Assembly: GCF_014643735.1 (NCBI RefSeq)
Contig: NZ_BMKA01000006.1
Location: 1-64,000, forward strand
DNA from: Neptunicoccus cionae
GTDB taxonomy: Bacteria; Pseudomonadota; Alphaproteobacteria; Rhodobacterales; Rhodobacteraceae
DNA length: 64,000 nt
Reading direction: 5' to 3'
Every line of letters starts with the position of its first letter. Within the stretch, counting starts at the first letter, position 1. The position numbers and the translations under genes were made by a program. The notes under the pieces are model-generated. The model made no database searches and was not told where the DNA came from. It saw nothing but the letters and a program-made list of their open reading frames with translations. Of this stretch, positions 7,274 to 15,687 are shown piece by piece.

Positions 7274-9691
7274 TTAACCGCCCAATTCTTGCAATTGTTG
7301 GCGGGCGGTATCGAATTGGGGCAGGGCGCTGTCGCCAGCCAATTCAATAGCGCGGGTCAGAACCTTGCGCGCCTGGTCCATCTCTCCAAGGGCAGCATAG
7401 GCCATACCAAGGTGAAATTGCACCAAAGGATCATCGGGTAGGCCAGTGGCTGCCGGCTCCAGATAGTTCTTGGCTTCTTCAAAGTTTCCAAGCCGGAAGG
7501 CAATCCAGCCGTAGGTGTCCTGAAACGGCGGTATATCGGAATCGCGCAGACGTTTGGCGATGGTTGCAGCGCGTTTCAGGCTGTCGGTATCATCCTTATG
7601 TGTTGCAATGAGCGATGCCAGATTATTGGCGATGGTTACCGCATTAGTATTGGCAGCATAGATTTGCTCATAGAGACCAATGGCCGCGTCGATGTTACCG
7701 GATTTCTCCAGTTCACCCGCCCGGACCCACAGCAGGTTCAGTGATTGTGGCTGAGCGGTCAGCGCGGCATCGATTATTGCACCAGCTTCCTCGGCGCGGT
7801 TGGTCGAGATTAACAGGTTGTACAGTCGTAACACCGGTTCTTCGGATTGGGGGAATTCTTCAATTAGCTCGCGAAACTCCGCCTCGGCCTCAGCAAACTC
7901 GCCGGAAATAGCATGGAGAGTTGCGCCGAGCATTCGTAGGGTGCCATTGCGGGGATCATTTTCTAGAGCCTCTTCCAGATATATCCGAGCTGCCTTAACA
8001 TTGCCTGACAGCCATTGGATCTGTACCACCTGCGCAATGGCCGTGGTATCTGCATTGCCTTGTGCGATTTGTTCTTGCAAGAAGACCAGCCCGTCTTGGC
8101 TTCGGTTTTGGCTAAGCAACAGGGCGGTTTGCAATGAAATGGCCGCCTTTTGGGCGGCAGTGTCATTGAGGGTGCGCAATTCATTGGCGAGATCTTGGGC
8201 GGGGACCCAAGCCTCTTCGGTTACCAGAACTTTGGCGAGTTCGGTTAACACGGAGACATGGCCTGGGTTGGCGTTGCGGGCGTCTGTCAAAATGCTGCGG
8301 GCGGCGGGGGTGCGGCCGTTGCGCAGTAAAAAGGCGGCATATCGCAAGGACTCTTCAGGGCCGGCCCCCGAGACGTCCACTGCCAGGGCGAGACGCTCTC
8401 CCGCGAGGGCCTGGGCGCCTTCACGTTCGTGGGCTTGCGCCATGAGCGTCAGAATTTCTGCATCCCGGGGTTGCTGGCCCAGAGCGGTTCGCAGGTCCAC
8501 AATCGCCTCGGCAGCGCGGTCGTCGTCGATCGCCCAGGCCGCCCGCAGCTTCAGTGCATCCACGTTCGAAGAATCTTCGGTCAGGACGGTTTCGATCTGT
8601 GCTCTGGCGCCCACATGATTGTTTGTGGCGATCAGCAGACGGGCGAGAATGTTGCGAATTCTCCAAGTCTGTTCCGAGGGTTCTGCATTGGCTGCAATAT
8701 CTTCGATGATGCTGATGGCGGAATCGCGGTTCCCGCTATCAAAAGTAATCATTGCAGACAGGGTGCGGTAAATATCGGCGTTGGCATTATCGGCATTGGC
8801 CTTGGCAAGCCGGTTCAATTCGGCTTGTGCGGCTTCGGGGCCCTGGCTGCTCTGGATAAGCTGGATCACTGATATATGTCCGGCGGGATTGGCGGTGATG
8901 TCACCGGCAAGCTGGCGCAGGTAGTCTTCGGCGTCCGTCAGATTGCCCTGTGCGAGATACCAGTGAATAAGGGTTCGCGACAAATCCTGATCATCCGGAT
9001 AGAGCGCGACCATGCGCTTTAACTGCTGGCCGATGCCCAAAGTGTCCTGAACCTGATTCAGGAGTCTCAGGCGCAATGTATTATAAGGATAGCTTTGGGG
9101 GTCGCGTTCCAGCGCGCGCTCAATTTCGGCCATCGCGTCATAGGGCGTGTCACTGCGTAGCAGATGGTCGATCACCACCCGGCGCGATACTTCGTCCGAG
9201 GCATCAGCAGCCAACAGTTCCGAGGCAAGGCCCGCTGCACGGGCCCGCGCCTTGGCATCCTCTGCGTCACGATACTGAAAGGCTGCAGCCAGCGCCTGTG
9301 CTTCGGGATCTTCGGGAACAAGGGCGATGGCAGCCTCGCCGTGGCGGCGGGCTTCGTCCCAATTGTTCGTGTCCAACGCTACCCGTGCCAGAATAAGCCG
9401 GACCTCCGGCGTGTCGGGATATTGCTCTATCAGGCGGAGATACTGTCCGTAGGCTGCGCCGAAATTGCCTTGTCCCAGCCGGATATCTGCAAGTTTTCGG
9501 CGGGCGTCTTTATGTAGGTTATTGTGCTGAAAAACATTAAGGAATTCGATTGCTGCACGGTCGAGATCCCCCGCTTCCATCAAAGACAGACCGGATTGAT
9601 AGAAGGATTCGGCTTTTTCTTCAGGACTTTTGCACGCAGTTAGGGTCACAACAGTGATAAGCAGCAGAAAAACGCGCATATATCTCAGCAT
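7274..9691 (-). CDS. prsT: TPR-repeat lipoprotein, PrsT-like (exosortase system)
   Basis: An 805-residue lipoprotein: the signal peptide ends in a lipobox with Cys20 (VTLTAC). The whole mature part is helical tetratricopeptide repeats, with recognisable A-x-x-x-F/Y and P-x-x motifs from residue 30 to the end (for example NLHKDARRKLADIRLGQGN and FQDTYGWIAFRLGNFEEA). Length and layout fit the TPR lipoprotein PrsT found in PEP-CTERM/exosortase gene clusters. It would sit in the periplasm, anchored to a membrane, as a scaffold for the polysaccharide export machine. It follows the priming sugar transferase gene by 99 bases and precedes the export protein. The gene symbol rests on architecture and context. 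Confidence 0.82.
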   Translation of the reverse strand: MLRYMRVFLLLITVVTLTACKSPEEKAESFYQSGLSLMEAGDLDRAAIEFLNVFQHNNLHKDARRKLADIRLGQGNFGAAYGQYLRLIEQYPDTPEVRLILARVALDTNNWDEARRHGEAAIALVPEDPEAQALAAAFQYRDAEDAKARARAAGLASELLAADASDEVSRRVVIDHLLRSDTPYDAMAEIERALERDPQSYPYNTLRLRLLNQVQDTLGIGQQLKRMVALYPDDQDLSRTLIHWYLAQGNLTDAEDYLRQLAGDITANPAGHISVIQLIQSSQGPEAAQAELNRLAKANADNANADIYRTLSAMITFDSGNRDSAISIIEDIAANAEPSEQTWRIRNILARLLIATNNHVGARAQIETVLTEDSSNVDALKLRAAWAIDDDRAAEAIVDLRTALGQQPRDAEILTLMAQAHEREGAQALAGERLALAVDVSGAGPEESLRYAAFLLRNGRTPAARSILTDARNANPGHVSVLTELAKVLVTEEAWVPAQDLANELRTLNDTAAQKAAISLQTALLLSQNRSQDGLVFLQEQIAQGNADTTAIAQVVQIQWLSGNVKAARIYLEEALENDPRNGTLRMLGATLHAISGEFAEAEAEFRELIEEFPQSEEPVLRLYNLLISTNRAEEAGAIIDAALTAQPQSLNLLWVRAGELEKSGNIDAAIGLYEQIYAANTNAVTIANNLASLIATHKDDTDSLKRAATIAKRLRDSDIPPFQDTYGWIAFRLGNFEEAKNYLEPAATGLPDDPLVQFHLGMAYAALGEMDQARKVLTRAIELAGDSALPQFDTARQQLQELGG

Positions 9692-9790
9692 AGGATTACT
9701 TCGTGTTCCGTTTCATGCGGTTAGGGCGGCAACTTGGTTATATGTCCAGAAGAACCTTGCACTTATGGGATGTGTGCAAGGTTTGATCTA

Positions 9791-10468
9791 TTAATAGCCT
9801 GTACCACGAACAACGACTTGGGCAGTGGCTAGCAGCAATTTTAGATCGCTTTTAAAAGATATATTGGCACAGTAATCCGTGTCAAATCGCGCGCGATCGG
9901 CAAAGGTTGATTCATTGCGTTGGGACACCTGCCAGATACCGGTAATGCCGGGACGCTGGTCGTAATATGCCAGGCCGGGATAGAGGTCCTGTTGTTCAGG
10001 CAGCATCGGGCGCGGGCCTACAAGGCTCATGTCACCGATTAATACATTCCACAACTGAGGCAGTTCATCCATCGAGCACTTTCGCAAAACGAGGCCAAGT
10101 GGGGTGATGCGGGGATCATTTTTGAGCTTCTGGGTTGTTGTCCACTCAGCGTTGGCTGCAGGGTTTTTGGCCAGATAGACCATAAGCTGTTGATCTGCGT
10201 TGGCAACCATTGTGCGTAATTTCCACATCCGGTAGGTTTTGCCACCACGACCAACGCGTTTTTGACAATAGAAGGCACCATCGCCATCGCGTGCCACCAA
10301 AAGGGCTAAAACAGCTATTATTGGAAAAATAATGGGCAGGGCAACAAGAACTAAGAAGATGTCGAACCCGCGTTTGAAAACGGCTTCGTAGGGACCCGGT
10401 TTGGACAGTCCAGAGGTGACAGAAGATGCCTGGGCTTCGTTTGGGATATTGCTATAATGTATCGTCAT
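9791..10468 (-). CDS. Priming sugar transferase (undecaprenyl-phosphate glycose-1-phosphate transferase)
   Basis: A 225-residue enzyme of the bacterial sugar transferase family (ExoY/WcaJ C-terminal type). It has one hydrophobic segment after KRGFDI (residues ~33-57), then FYCQKRVGRGGKTYRMWKLRTM, the basic catalytic region, then DELPQLWNVL and GDMSLVGPRPMLP, and lastly YDQRPGITGIWQVSQR. All are diagnostic. It moves a sugar-1-phosphate from a nucleotide sugar to undecaprenyl phosphate, the first step of repeat-unit assembly. It leads the leftward operon and starts at ATG 10468 beside the divergent control region. Confidence 0.95.
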   Translation of the reverse strand: MTIHYSNIPNEAQASSVTSGLSKPGPYEAVFKRGFDIFLVLVALPIIFPIIAVLALLVARDGDGAFYCQKRVGRGGKTYRMWKLRTMVANADQQLMVYLAKNPAANAEWTTTQKLKNDPRITPLGLVLRKCSMDELPQLWNVLIGDMSLVGPRPMLPEQQDLYPGLAYYDQRPGITGIWQVSQRNESTFADRARFDTDYCANISFKSDLKLLLATAQVVVRGTGY

Positions 10469-11074
10469 AATTAAGGTTGCTCACATACTAAATTAAAGCC
10501 GTTTAAAACGCCTGCATTCAGAAACTATTCAGAATCGTATAGTTGGTTGTTAAGAATCAAGACTAAGTTATTAAGATTATATTAACTAATTTTTTTTAAA
10601 AAATATAGACTGCTGCAGGCAAGATTTTTTTACTGAAAACACTTTAAGTAACTGCTTGGAAATACTTTTACTTATTGTTTCTCCTCAGAAACAGTCTGTT
10701 TTTTTGTAGAACAGGGCCACAAGCTTGCCAAACCGGATCATTCAGTTAAGAGGGGCCCTGATCCCTTTTGCCTTTGCTGCTGCTGTGATGCTGCCCGCCT
10801 GCGGATCGCCGGTTTCCGGAATTTCAGGCATGAAATTGCGTCGGGAAGCTGATGGTTGGTCCCAATCTACCAATACTTTCAGGGAGTGATCATACATCCA
10901 AGAACGCGCACACTACCCTTGATAAGCGCATGCCAGACACCGCATACTCAATCCAAGCAGAATTATGAAAGACAGGATCGCTTTGGCACGTCCTGTAACA
11001 GATGGTGTCTGTGGTACTCTTTGACTTAAATTGCCCTTTCTTGACGGGTTACTGTTTTTTATTTTGGAACACTG
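10469..11074. promoter_or_regulatory. AT-rich divergent intergenic region
   Basis: About 600 bases separate the divergent EPS operons. The first 250 are strongly AT-rich (runs of T/A at 10560-10640) and are the likeliest site for divergent promoters; I cannot fix the hexamers. The middle holds a possible small lipoprotein frame (10725-10889, separate entry). The rest (10890-11074) shows no gene. Confidence 0.45.
10725..10889 (+). CDS. Possible small lipoprotein (54 residues)
   Basis: A TTG at 10725 with CAGGG about nine bases upstream opens 54 codons. The sequence has a basic start (NRIIQLR), a hydrophobic stretch (ALIPFAFAAAVM), then a clear lipobox LPAC with Cys26 followed by GSPVSG and a short polar tail ending TFRE. 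This is the layout of a small bacterial lipoprotein. The frame is closed by a TAG 15 bases before the TTG, so it cannot be longer. Against it: the rare start codon and the short length. It lies between the two EPS operons, in the same direction as the ATPase gene. Confidence 0.4.
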   Translation: MPNRIIQLRGALIPFAFAAAVMLPACGSPVSGISGMKLRREADGWSQSTNTFRE

Positions 11075-11959
11075 ATGAATTACTCGATCAACCTTTATCT
11101 TGATTACTTCGGTTTGCGCGAACGACCGTTTAATCTGGTGCCGGATCCGGAATTCCTATTCTGGTCCCCGGCCCACCGGCGCGCCTTTGCGATGCTTGAA
11201 TATGGAATAGTGACCAGTGCGCCTATCACCCTCATCACCGGGGATGTGGGTGCAGGCAAGACTACGCTATTGCATCACCTGCTCAATTCGCTCGGGGATG
11301 ATCTGCAAGTGGGGCTGATTTCCAATGCGCACGGCACCCGCGACGAACTGTTGCGCTGGGTGTTGCAAGCATTGGACCAGGACTGCCCCGCCGGAGCCGG
11401 CTACGTAGAGCTGTTCGGGATGTTTGAGCAGTTTTTGATCGCGGAATATGCTGAAGGGCGCCGGGTTGTTCTTGTTTTTGATGAAGCGCAAAATCTCAAC
11501 CGTGAGAGCCTAGAAGAACTGCGGATGTTCACCAATATCAATTCTAACAAGGATGTGTTGTTGCAGTTGGTGCTGGTTGGCCAGCCCGAGTTGCGCGATG
11601 TCGTGCATCAGGCCGACCTGACACAATTTGCCCAGCGGGTCGCGGCCAGCTTCCATTTGTCCGCGCTTGATGCGGTGACGGTGCGCGATTACATTGATCA
11701 TCGCTTGCAGATTGCCGGTGCAACGACTGAGCTTTTCAGCCCGAAGGCGGCCAACGCGATTTACAACGCGACCAAAGGTGTTCCCCGCCTGATTAATCAG
11801 CTTTGTGATTTGTCCCTGCTTTATGCCTATACTGACGATCGGAAAATGGTAACCGCGTCTGTCGTGCAGCAGGTACTGGATGATGGTGTCTTTTTTGGCG
11901 GCGGCGCAGCCTCTGTAGCGCCGGACAATTATATATTTACACCGCGCAGTTTGAAATAA
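11075..11959 (+). CDS. ExeA/GspA-like AAA ATPase of the exosortase/EPS locus
   Basis: This 294-residue ATPase starts with the family signature YFGLRERPFNLVPDPEFLFW. Walker A is GDVGAGKT at residues 56-63 and Walker B is VVLVFDEAQN at 131-140 (Asp136, Glu137). An ExeA-like segment LVLVGQPELR follows. It lacks the C-terminal peptidoglycan-binding part of ExeA. Such ATPases accompany chain-length determinants in exosortase-linked clusters and are thought to power or control chain export. It leads the rightward operon, with the chain-length gene 10 bases downstream. Confidence 0.9.
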   Translation: MNYSINLYLDYFGLRERPFNLVPDPEFLFWSPAHRRAFAMLEYGIVTSAPITLITGDVGAGKTTLLHHLLNSLGDDLQVGLISNAHGTRDELLRWVLQALDQDCPAGAGYVELFGMFEQFLIAEYAEGRRVVLVFDEAQNLNRESLEELRMFTNINSNKDVLLQLVLVGQPELRDVVHQADLTQFAQRVAASFHLSALDAVTVRDYIDHRLQIAGATTELFSPKAANAIYNATKGVPRLINQLCDLSLLYAYTDDRKMVTASVVQQVLDDGVFFGGGAASVAPDNYIFTPRSLK

Positions 11960-11969
11960 CGGGTTGAGT

Positions 11970-13538
11970 ATGGATTTTAAATTTTACCTTTTGGTTTTCT
12001 GGCGGCGCTTTCCCTATTTTTTCATCCTGCTGTGTCTGGGCATAGGGGCGGGGGTTGCCGCCGCCTTGCTCCTGCCTCCGGTTTACGTGGCCGAAGCACG
12101 GCTGGTGGTCGAATCCGAGCAGATCCCTGATAAACTGGCGGAGTCTACGGTCCAGACCGATGCTTCGGAACAGCTCCAGATCATTGAGCAGCGGATCATG
12201 ACTCGCGATAAACTGCTTGAGATGGCCAACAGGCTGGGCATTTATCGCGGCGCGGGGACGCCTGCCAACCCGATGACCCCGGACGAGAAAGTGCGTGACC
12301 TGCGCGACCGGGTTCAAATCCGTACCTTTGGCGGGTCGGTCCAGCGGGGGCAATCCACCGCGACCGTCGTCATCGTGGGCTTTGAGGCACCGACAGCAAA
12401 AATGGCGGCGGCGGTGACAAATGAAATCGTGACCTTGATGTTGCAAGAAAATGTCGAGATGCGCACGACTGTGTCCGGACAGACGCTGGATTTCTTCACC
12501 CAGGAAGTGGCCCGACTGGAACAGAGCCTCGCCCAGACCAGCGGGCAGATCCTGAAATTTCAGGAGGCCAATGAAGATGCTTTGCCCGACAGCCTGAGCT
12601 TTCGGCGCAACGAACAGACCGCAGAACAGGAACGCTTGCTCGAACTTGAGCGGGAGGAAAACCAGTTGCGTGACCGGCGCAACAGAATGGTGGCTCTCTA
12701 TGAGAGAACCGGTGATATCGGGCGGGTCGAAGAAGACGCCCGCACCGCTGAGGAACTGCAGTTGCAAGAGTTGAAGGACCGGCTGGCCACTTCGGTGGCG
12801 GTGTTGTCGCTGGATAACCCGCGCGTGGTGGTACTGCGGGCCCAGATTGCGGCCCTTGAGGAGGTTGTCGCCGAACAGCAGGCCGCGCTCGCGATGTCCG
12901 CAGTGAATGAAGACGGCACCCAGCTGACGCCTTATGAACTCCAGCTTGCGGATATTGACGGGCAACTGGAGTTCATCGCAGAGCAGAAACAGCAGATCAA
13001 TTCCAAACTTGAAGCCCTGAAAGCCTCTATCGCCGCCACGCCGGGAAATGCGCTGACTCTTGATACGCTGACACGCAACCTTCAGAACTTGCGGTTGCAA
13101 TATGATCAGGCCGTGGCCAACCGCGCCCGAGCAGAGACAGGCGATATGATCGAGGCGCTGTCCAAGGGCCAACGGATTACCGTGATCGAGCAGGCGATTG
13201 CGCCCTCCAAACCGCAAAGTCCCAATCGCAAGAAGATCGCCGCAATGGGGGTCGCCGCAGGGTTGGGGCTGGGGTTCGGCTTTATCGCCCTGCTGGAGCT
13301 TTTGAACACGGCCGTGCGCCGCCCTACGGATTTGGTCAACGGACTGGATATAACTCCGATTGTCACTCTGCCCTACATGCGCACGCGGGGTCAGATATGG
13401 CGGCGTTGGTTGATCATTTTAACAAGTGCACTGGTCGTGCTGGTCGGAATACCGGCAGGCTTGTGGTATATTGATGCCAATATCCGTTCGTTACAGCCCA
13501 TTCTTGATGCGCTGCTTGCACGAACCGGACTGGGGTAG
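11970..13538 (+). CDS. Polysaccharide chain-length determinant (Wzz/GNVR family)
   Basis: A roughly 522-residue inner-membrane protein. TM1 lies at about residues 15-35 (FFILLCLGIGAGVAAALL), a long periplasmic part has heptad-rich coiled coils (about 170-360), and TM2 lies near the end (WLIILTSALVVLVGIPAG). The ends around the TM segments carry the Wzz pattern VYVAEARLVVES and PSKPQSPNRKK. A GNVR-like tail is seen before TM2. It sets the length of the polymer together with the kinase-like ATPase encoded 9 bases downstream. ATG 11970 follows GGGTTGAG; a TTG two codons earlier is an alternative. Confidence 0.9.
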   Translation: MDFKFYLLVFWRRFPYFFILLCLGIGAGVAAALLLPPVYVAEARLVVESEQIPDKLAESTVQTDASEQLQIIEQRIMTRDKLLEMANRLGIYRGAGTPANPMTPDEKVRDLRDRVQIRTFGGSVQRGQSTATVVIVGFEAPTAKMAAAVTNEIVTLMLQENVEMRTTVSGQTLDFFTQEVARLEQSLAQTSGQILKFQEANEDALPDSLSFRRNEQTAEQERLLELEREENQLRDRRNRMVALYERTGDIGRVEEDARTAEELQLQELKDRLATSVAVLSLDNPRVVVLRAQIAALEEVVAEQQAALAMSAVNEDGTQLTPYELQLADIDGQLEFIAEQKQQINSKLEALKASIAATPGNALTLDTLTRNLQNLRLQYDQAVANRARAETGDMIEALSKGQRITVIEQAIAPSKPQSPNRKKIAAMGVAAGLGLGFGFIALLELLNTAVRRPTDLVNGLDITPIVTLPYMRTRGQIWRRWLIILTSALVVLVGIPAGLWYIDANIRSLQPILDALLARTGLG

Positions 13539-13547
13539 GGAAGACAG

Positions 13548-14414
13548 ATGGATAAAATACAAGCCGCCATTGGTAAAGCGCGTGCCGCACGGGCCGCCGC
13601 GACCGCCCCAGATCCGGCGTCTGCGCCCCCGACATCGCAGTTTGCACCGGACCCGGCCAGCGCATCCCGATCAACAGGACCAGAGCAACGGGCCGAGGCG
13701 TGGAGACCTCTTGCAACTTTTGCCCCCAAAGCGCGCCAGATGGCACGACAACGGATCGTAACCTTTGCCACCACCGGGCAATCCCTACCCGGGGAGGTGG
13801 CCTTTGGTGTCTTGCGCACGAAAGTGTTACGAGAGATGCGTGCCAACGGCTGGAAACGACTAGCAATTACGTCTCCCGGGGCAAACTGTGGTAAAAGCAC
13901 CGTGACGTTGAACCTTGCATTCTCTCTGGCTAAACAGAAGGATGTGCACACCATTGTGGCTGAGCTGGACATGCGTCGCCCGTCACTGGCAAAAATGCTG
14001 GGCGTTAAGGGGAAGACCGGTTTTGACACTGTTATTGAGGGCAAGGCGGATTTCGCATCCTTGGCTGTGCGGCCGCGCCCCAATCTGGCCTTCGGACTGA
14101 ATTATTCTCGGGCTCAAAGTCCCGCAGAACTATTACAAAGCCCGACCGTCGGGCCTGCACTGGCCAGGATCGAGGCAGCCTATGCCCCCGATTTAATGAT
14201 TTTTGATATGCCTCCCATGCTGGTTAACGATGATACGCTGGCGTTTGTCGGGCAGGTTGATTGCGTACTTTTGGTGGCAGAGGCTGGAACCACGTCTATG
14301 CGCGAAATTGATGTTTGCGAACGTGATCTGGCGGCCCAGACGAATGTGTTGGGTGTGCTTTTGAACAAATGCCGCTACATGGAGAAAAACGACGGCTATG
14401 GTGGCTATAACTAG
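13548..14414 (+). CDS. Tyrosine-kinase-like ATPase (CpsD/CapB, BY-kinase family)
   Basis: This 288-residue cytoplasmic protein begins with an Ala/Pro-rich low-complexity stretch (about 10-50). The P-loop domain has Walker A SPGANCGKST (109-118), Walker A' ELDMRRP (139-145) and Walker B IFDMPPML near 215, the set found in bacterial tyrosine kinases. The C-terminus has few tyrosines (RYMEKNDGYGGYN), fewer than classical BY-kinase tails. In such systems it pairs with the chain-length protein just upstream to control polymerisation. It is the last gene of the rightward operon, convergent with a sulfotransferase 53 bases away. Confidence 0.88.
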   Translation: MDKIQAAIGKARAARAAATAPDPASAPPTSQFAPDPASASRSTGPEQRAEAWRPLATFAPKARQMARQRIVTFATTGQSLPGEVAFGVLRTKVLREMRANGWKRLAITSPGANCGKSTVTLNLAFSLAKQKDVHTIVAELDMRRPSLAKMLGVKGKTGFDTVIEGKADFASLAVRPRPNLAFGLNYSRAQSPAELLQSPTVGPALARIEAAYAPDLMIFDMPPMLVNDDTLAFVGQVDCVLLVAEAGTTSMREIDVCERDLAAQTNVLGVLLNKCRYMEKNDGYGGYN

Positions 14415-14467
14415 TCCCGTAATCATTTCGAGTTGTCGGGAAGGGGTGCGACACGGGCGGGGCGACC

Positions 14468-15418
14468 TTATTTAACAGCCCTCTGGTCAATCTTGTTCAT
14501 ACGCTGGCGAAAGTGACGGTGGAGTCCGGCAATACGCAGCCAGCGAGTCAGTTTTTCGCAATAAAAATTTGTCGCCCCGTAACGGCGGTGGCGAAATGCC
14601 CAGACGTGGGACTTGTTGCGTAAGGCAAGCAGGAAGCGTTCCATCACGCCAAGTTCGACGGGTGGCATTTCGGGAAGATATCCGCGCGCTTGCATCATTG
14701 CACCGGCCCTGTGTTCCAATATGGCAATATCTCTCGGGTCAGCTTTGTGACGCCATTGCTGGACAAGTGTGTGATCCGGAGCCGAATACGTGGTCCCGTG
14801 GTAGTAATCCATCATCTGCGGATCATAAGAAAGCCCGAGGAAATTACAGATGTCCCGAAGCTGGTTTTCAGGATCGGAAAGAAGCGTTTCATATTTCAAT
14901 GTGAAGACGGGCGGGGGGGATGTTTCGCTCTCTACGACATTCCATGCGGTTTCGGTGTGTAGCCAATGTTCCACCCCGTGATAGGTTGTACCTGCCCAAC
15001 CCATGACAATTGAGGACCGTGCCACATCGCGGGGATCGCGCATCAGGTGGATCAGCGGTGCATGCGGCAGGATGGCAATAATCCGATCCACATGACGGTG
15101 GATATTGATCGACAGAATTTTTTCGGAGTGTTGGCCTTTAAGTTCGTCCAGAAAAGCCTCTAGCAGGTCCAGCCCGTCCAGCCCGGGCAACAGGGTCATG
15201 CCATGAACTTGAAAAATCCGGTTCAGCGTGAGCGCCGCCAGATCATAGCGCCAGCCGGTTGGATGGGTCGGGTCGGGGTGCAGATGGTCAAACAGAAAAT
15301 CCATTTCACCAGGATTGGCAATTTCGGGATGGGCGTTCAGCATCAACCGGAACACCGTTGTGCCTGACCGCAGTGCGCCATACACGAACACAATGTCGCG
15401 GGTTGTCAAAGTATTCAT
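14468..15418 (-). CDS. Sulfotransferase family protein
   Basis: The 316-residue protein has the 5'-phosphosulfate loop near the N-terminus (VYGALRSGTTVFRLMLNAHP, with RSGTT) and the 3'-phosphate-binding segment HLMRDPRDVARSSIVMGWAG. LKYETLLSDPENQLRDICNFLGL follows, as is usual in PAPS-dependent sulfotransferases. No signal peptide or TM, so it acts in the cytoplasm on a sugar or lipid-linked intermediate. It lies between the EPS operon and the RTX/glycosidase gene. The acceptor is unknown; sulfation of the polymer is the likely role. Confidence 0.88.
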   Translation of the reverse strand: MNTLTTRDIVFVYGALRSGTTVFRLMLNAHPEIANPGEMDFLFDHLHPDPTHPTGWRYDLAALTLNRIFQVHGMTLLPGLDGLDLLEAFLDELKGQHSEKILSINIHRHVDRIIAILPHAPLIHLMRDPRDVARSSIVMGWAGTTYHGVEHWLHTETAWNVVESETSPPPVFTLKYETLLSDPENQLRDICNFLGLSYDPQMMDYYHGTTYSAPDHTLVQQWRHKADPRDIAILEHRAGAMMQARGYLPEMPPVELGVMERFLLALRNKSHVWAFRHRRYGATNFYCEKLTRWLRIAGLHRHFRQRMNKIDQRAVK

Positions 15419-15551
15419 GAATATCCCCTGTTAGCGTCTGGATAGAAACTAAATGGGTAATGGTAAATTGTGAAGCATTCAGATTGAGTGCCGAATATCA
15501 CAGTTATACCGCTTGCACCGTGGCGGATGTATCACGACCGCACGTATAGTA

Positions 15552-15588
15552 TGTAACACTCTGAAGTCGGAGGCTTCAGAGTGTTACA
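15552..15588. repeat. Perfect 15-bp inverted repeat (stem-loop)
   Basis: TGTAACACTCTGAAG (15552-15566) is the exact reverse complement of CTTCAGAGTGTTACA (15574-15588), with a 7-base loop. It lies between the RTX/glycosidase gene and the sulfotransferase gene, both leftward. No T-run follows on either strand, so it is either an RNA processing or stabilising hairpin or a DNA operator. Confidence 0.6.
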
Positions 15589-15623
15589 GGACAGTTTCCC
15601 TGTCAGAATTGTGCCCTTACAGG

Positions 15624-15666
15624 GCAGGTCGCGACGCTTTGGTTGAAATGTTCCGGCGCGACCTGC
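15624..15666. repeat. 10-bp inverted repeat beyond the RTX/glycosidase stop
   Basis: GCAGGTCGCG (15624-15633) and CGCGACCTGC (15657-15666) are exact inverted copies with a 23-base loop, starting 21 bases after the stop codon of the leftward RTX gene. It may protect the 3' end of its mRNA or end transcription weakly; no T-run follows. Confidence 0.5.
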
Positions 15667-15687
15667 TCTGAGACGGGATGGATCGGG

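Noticed and set aside
11937-13217. Open frame of 426 codons on the minus strand
   Set aside because: Antisense to the chain-length determinant, which has TM segments, coiled coil and a Wzz pattern.
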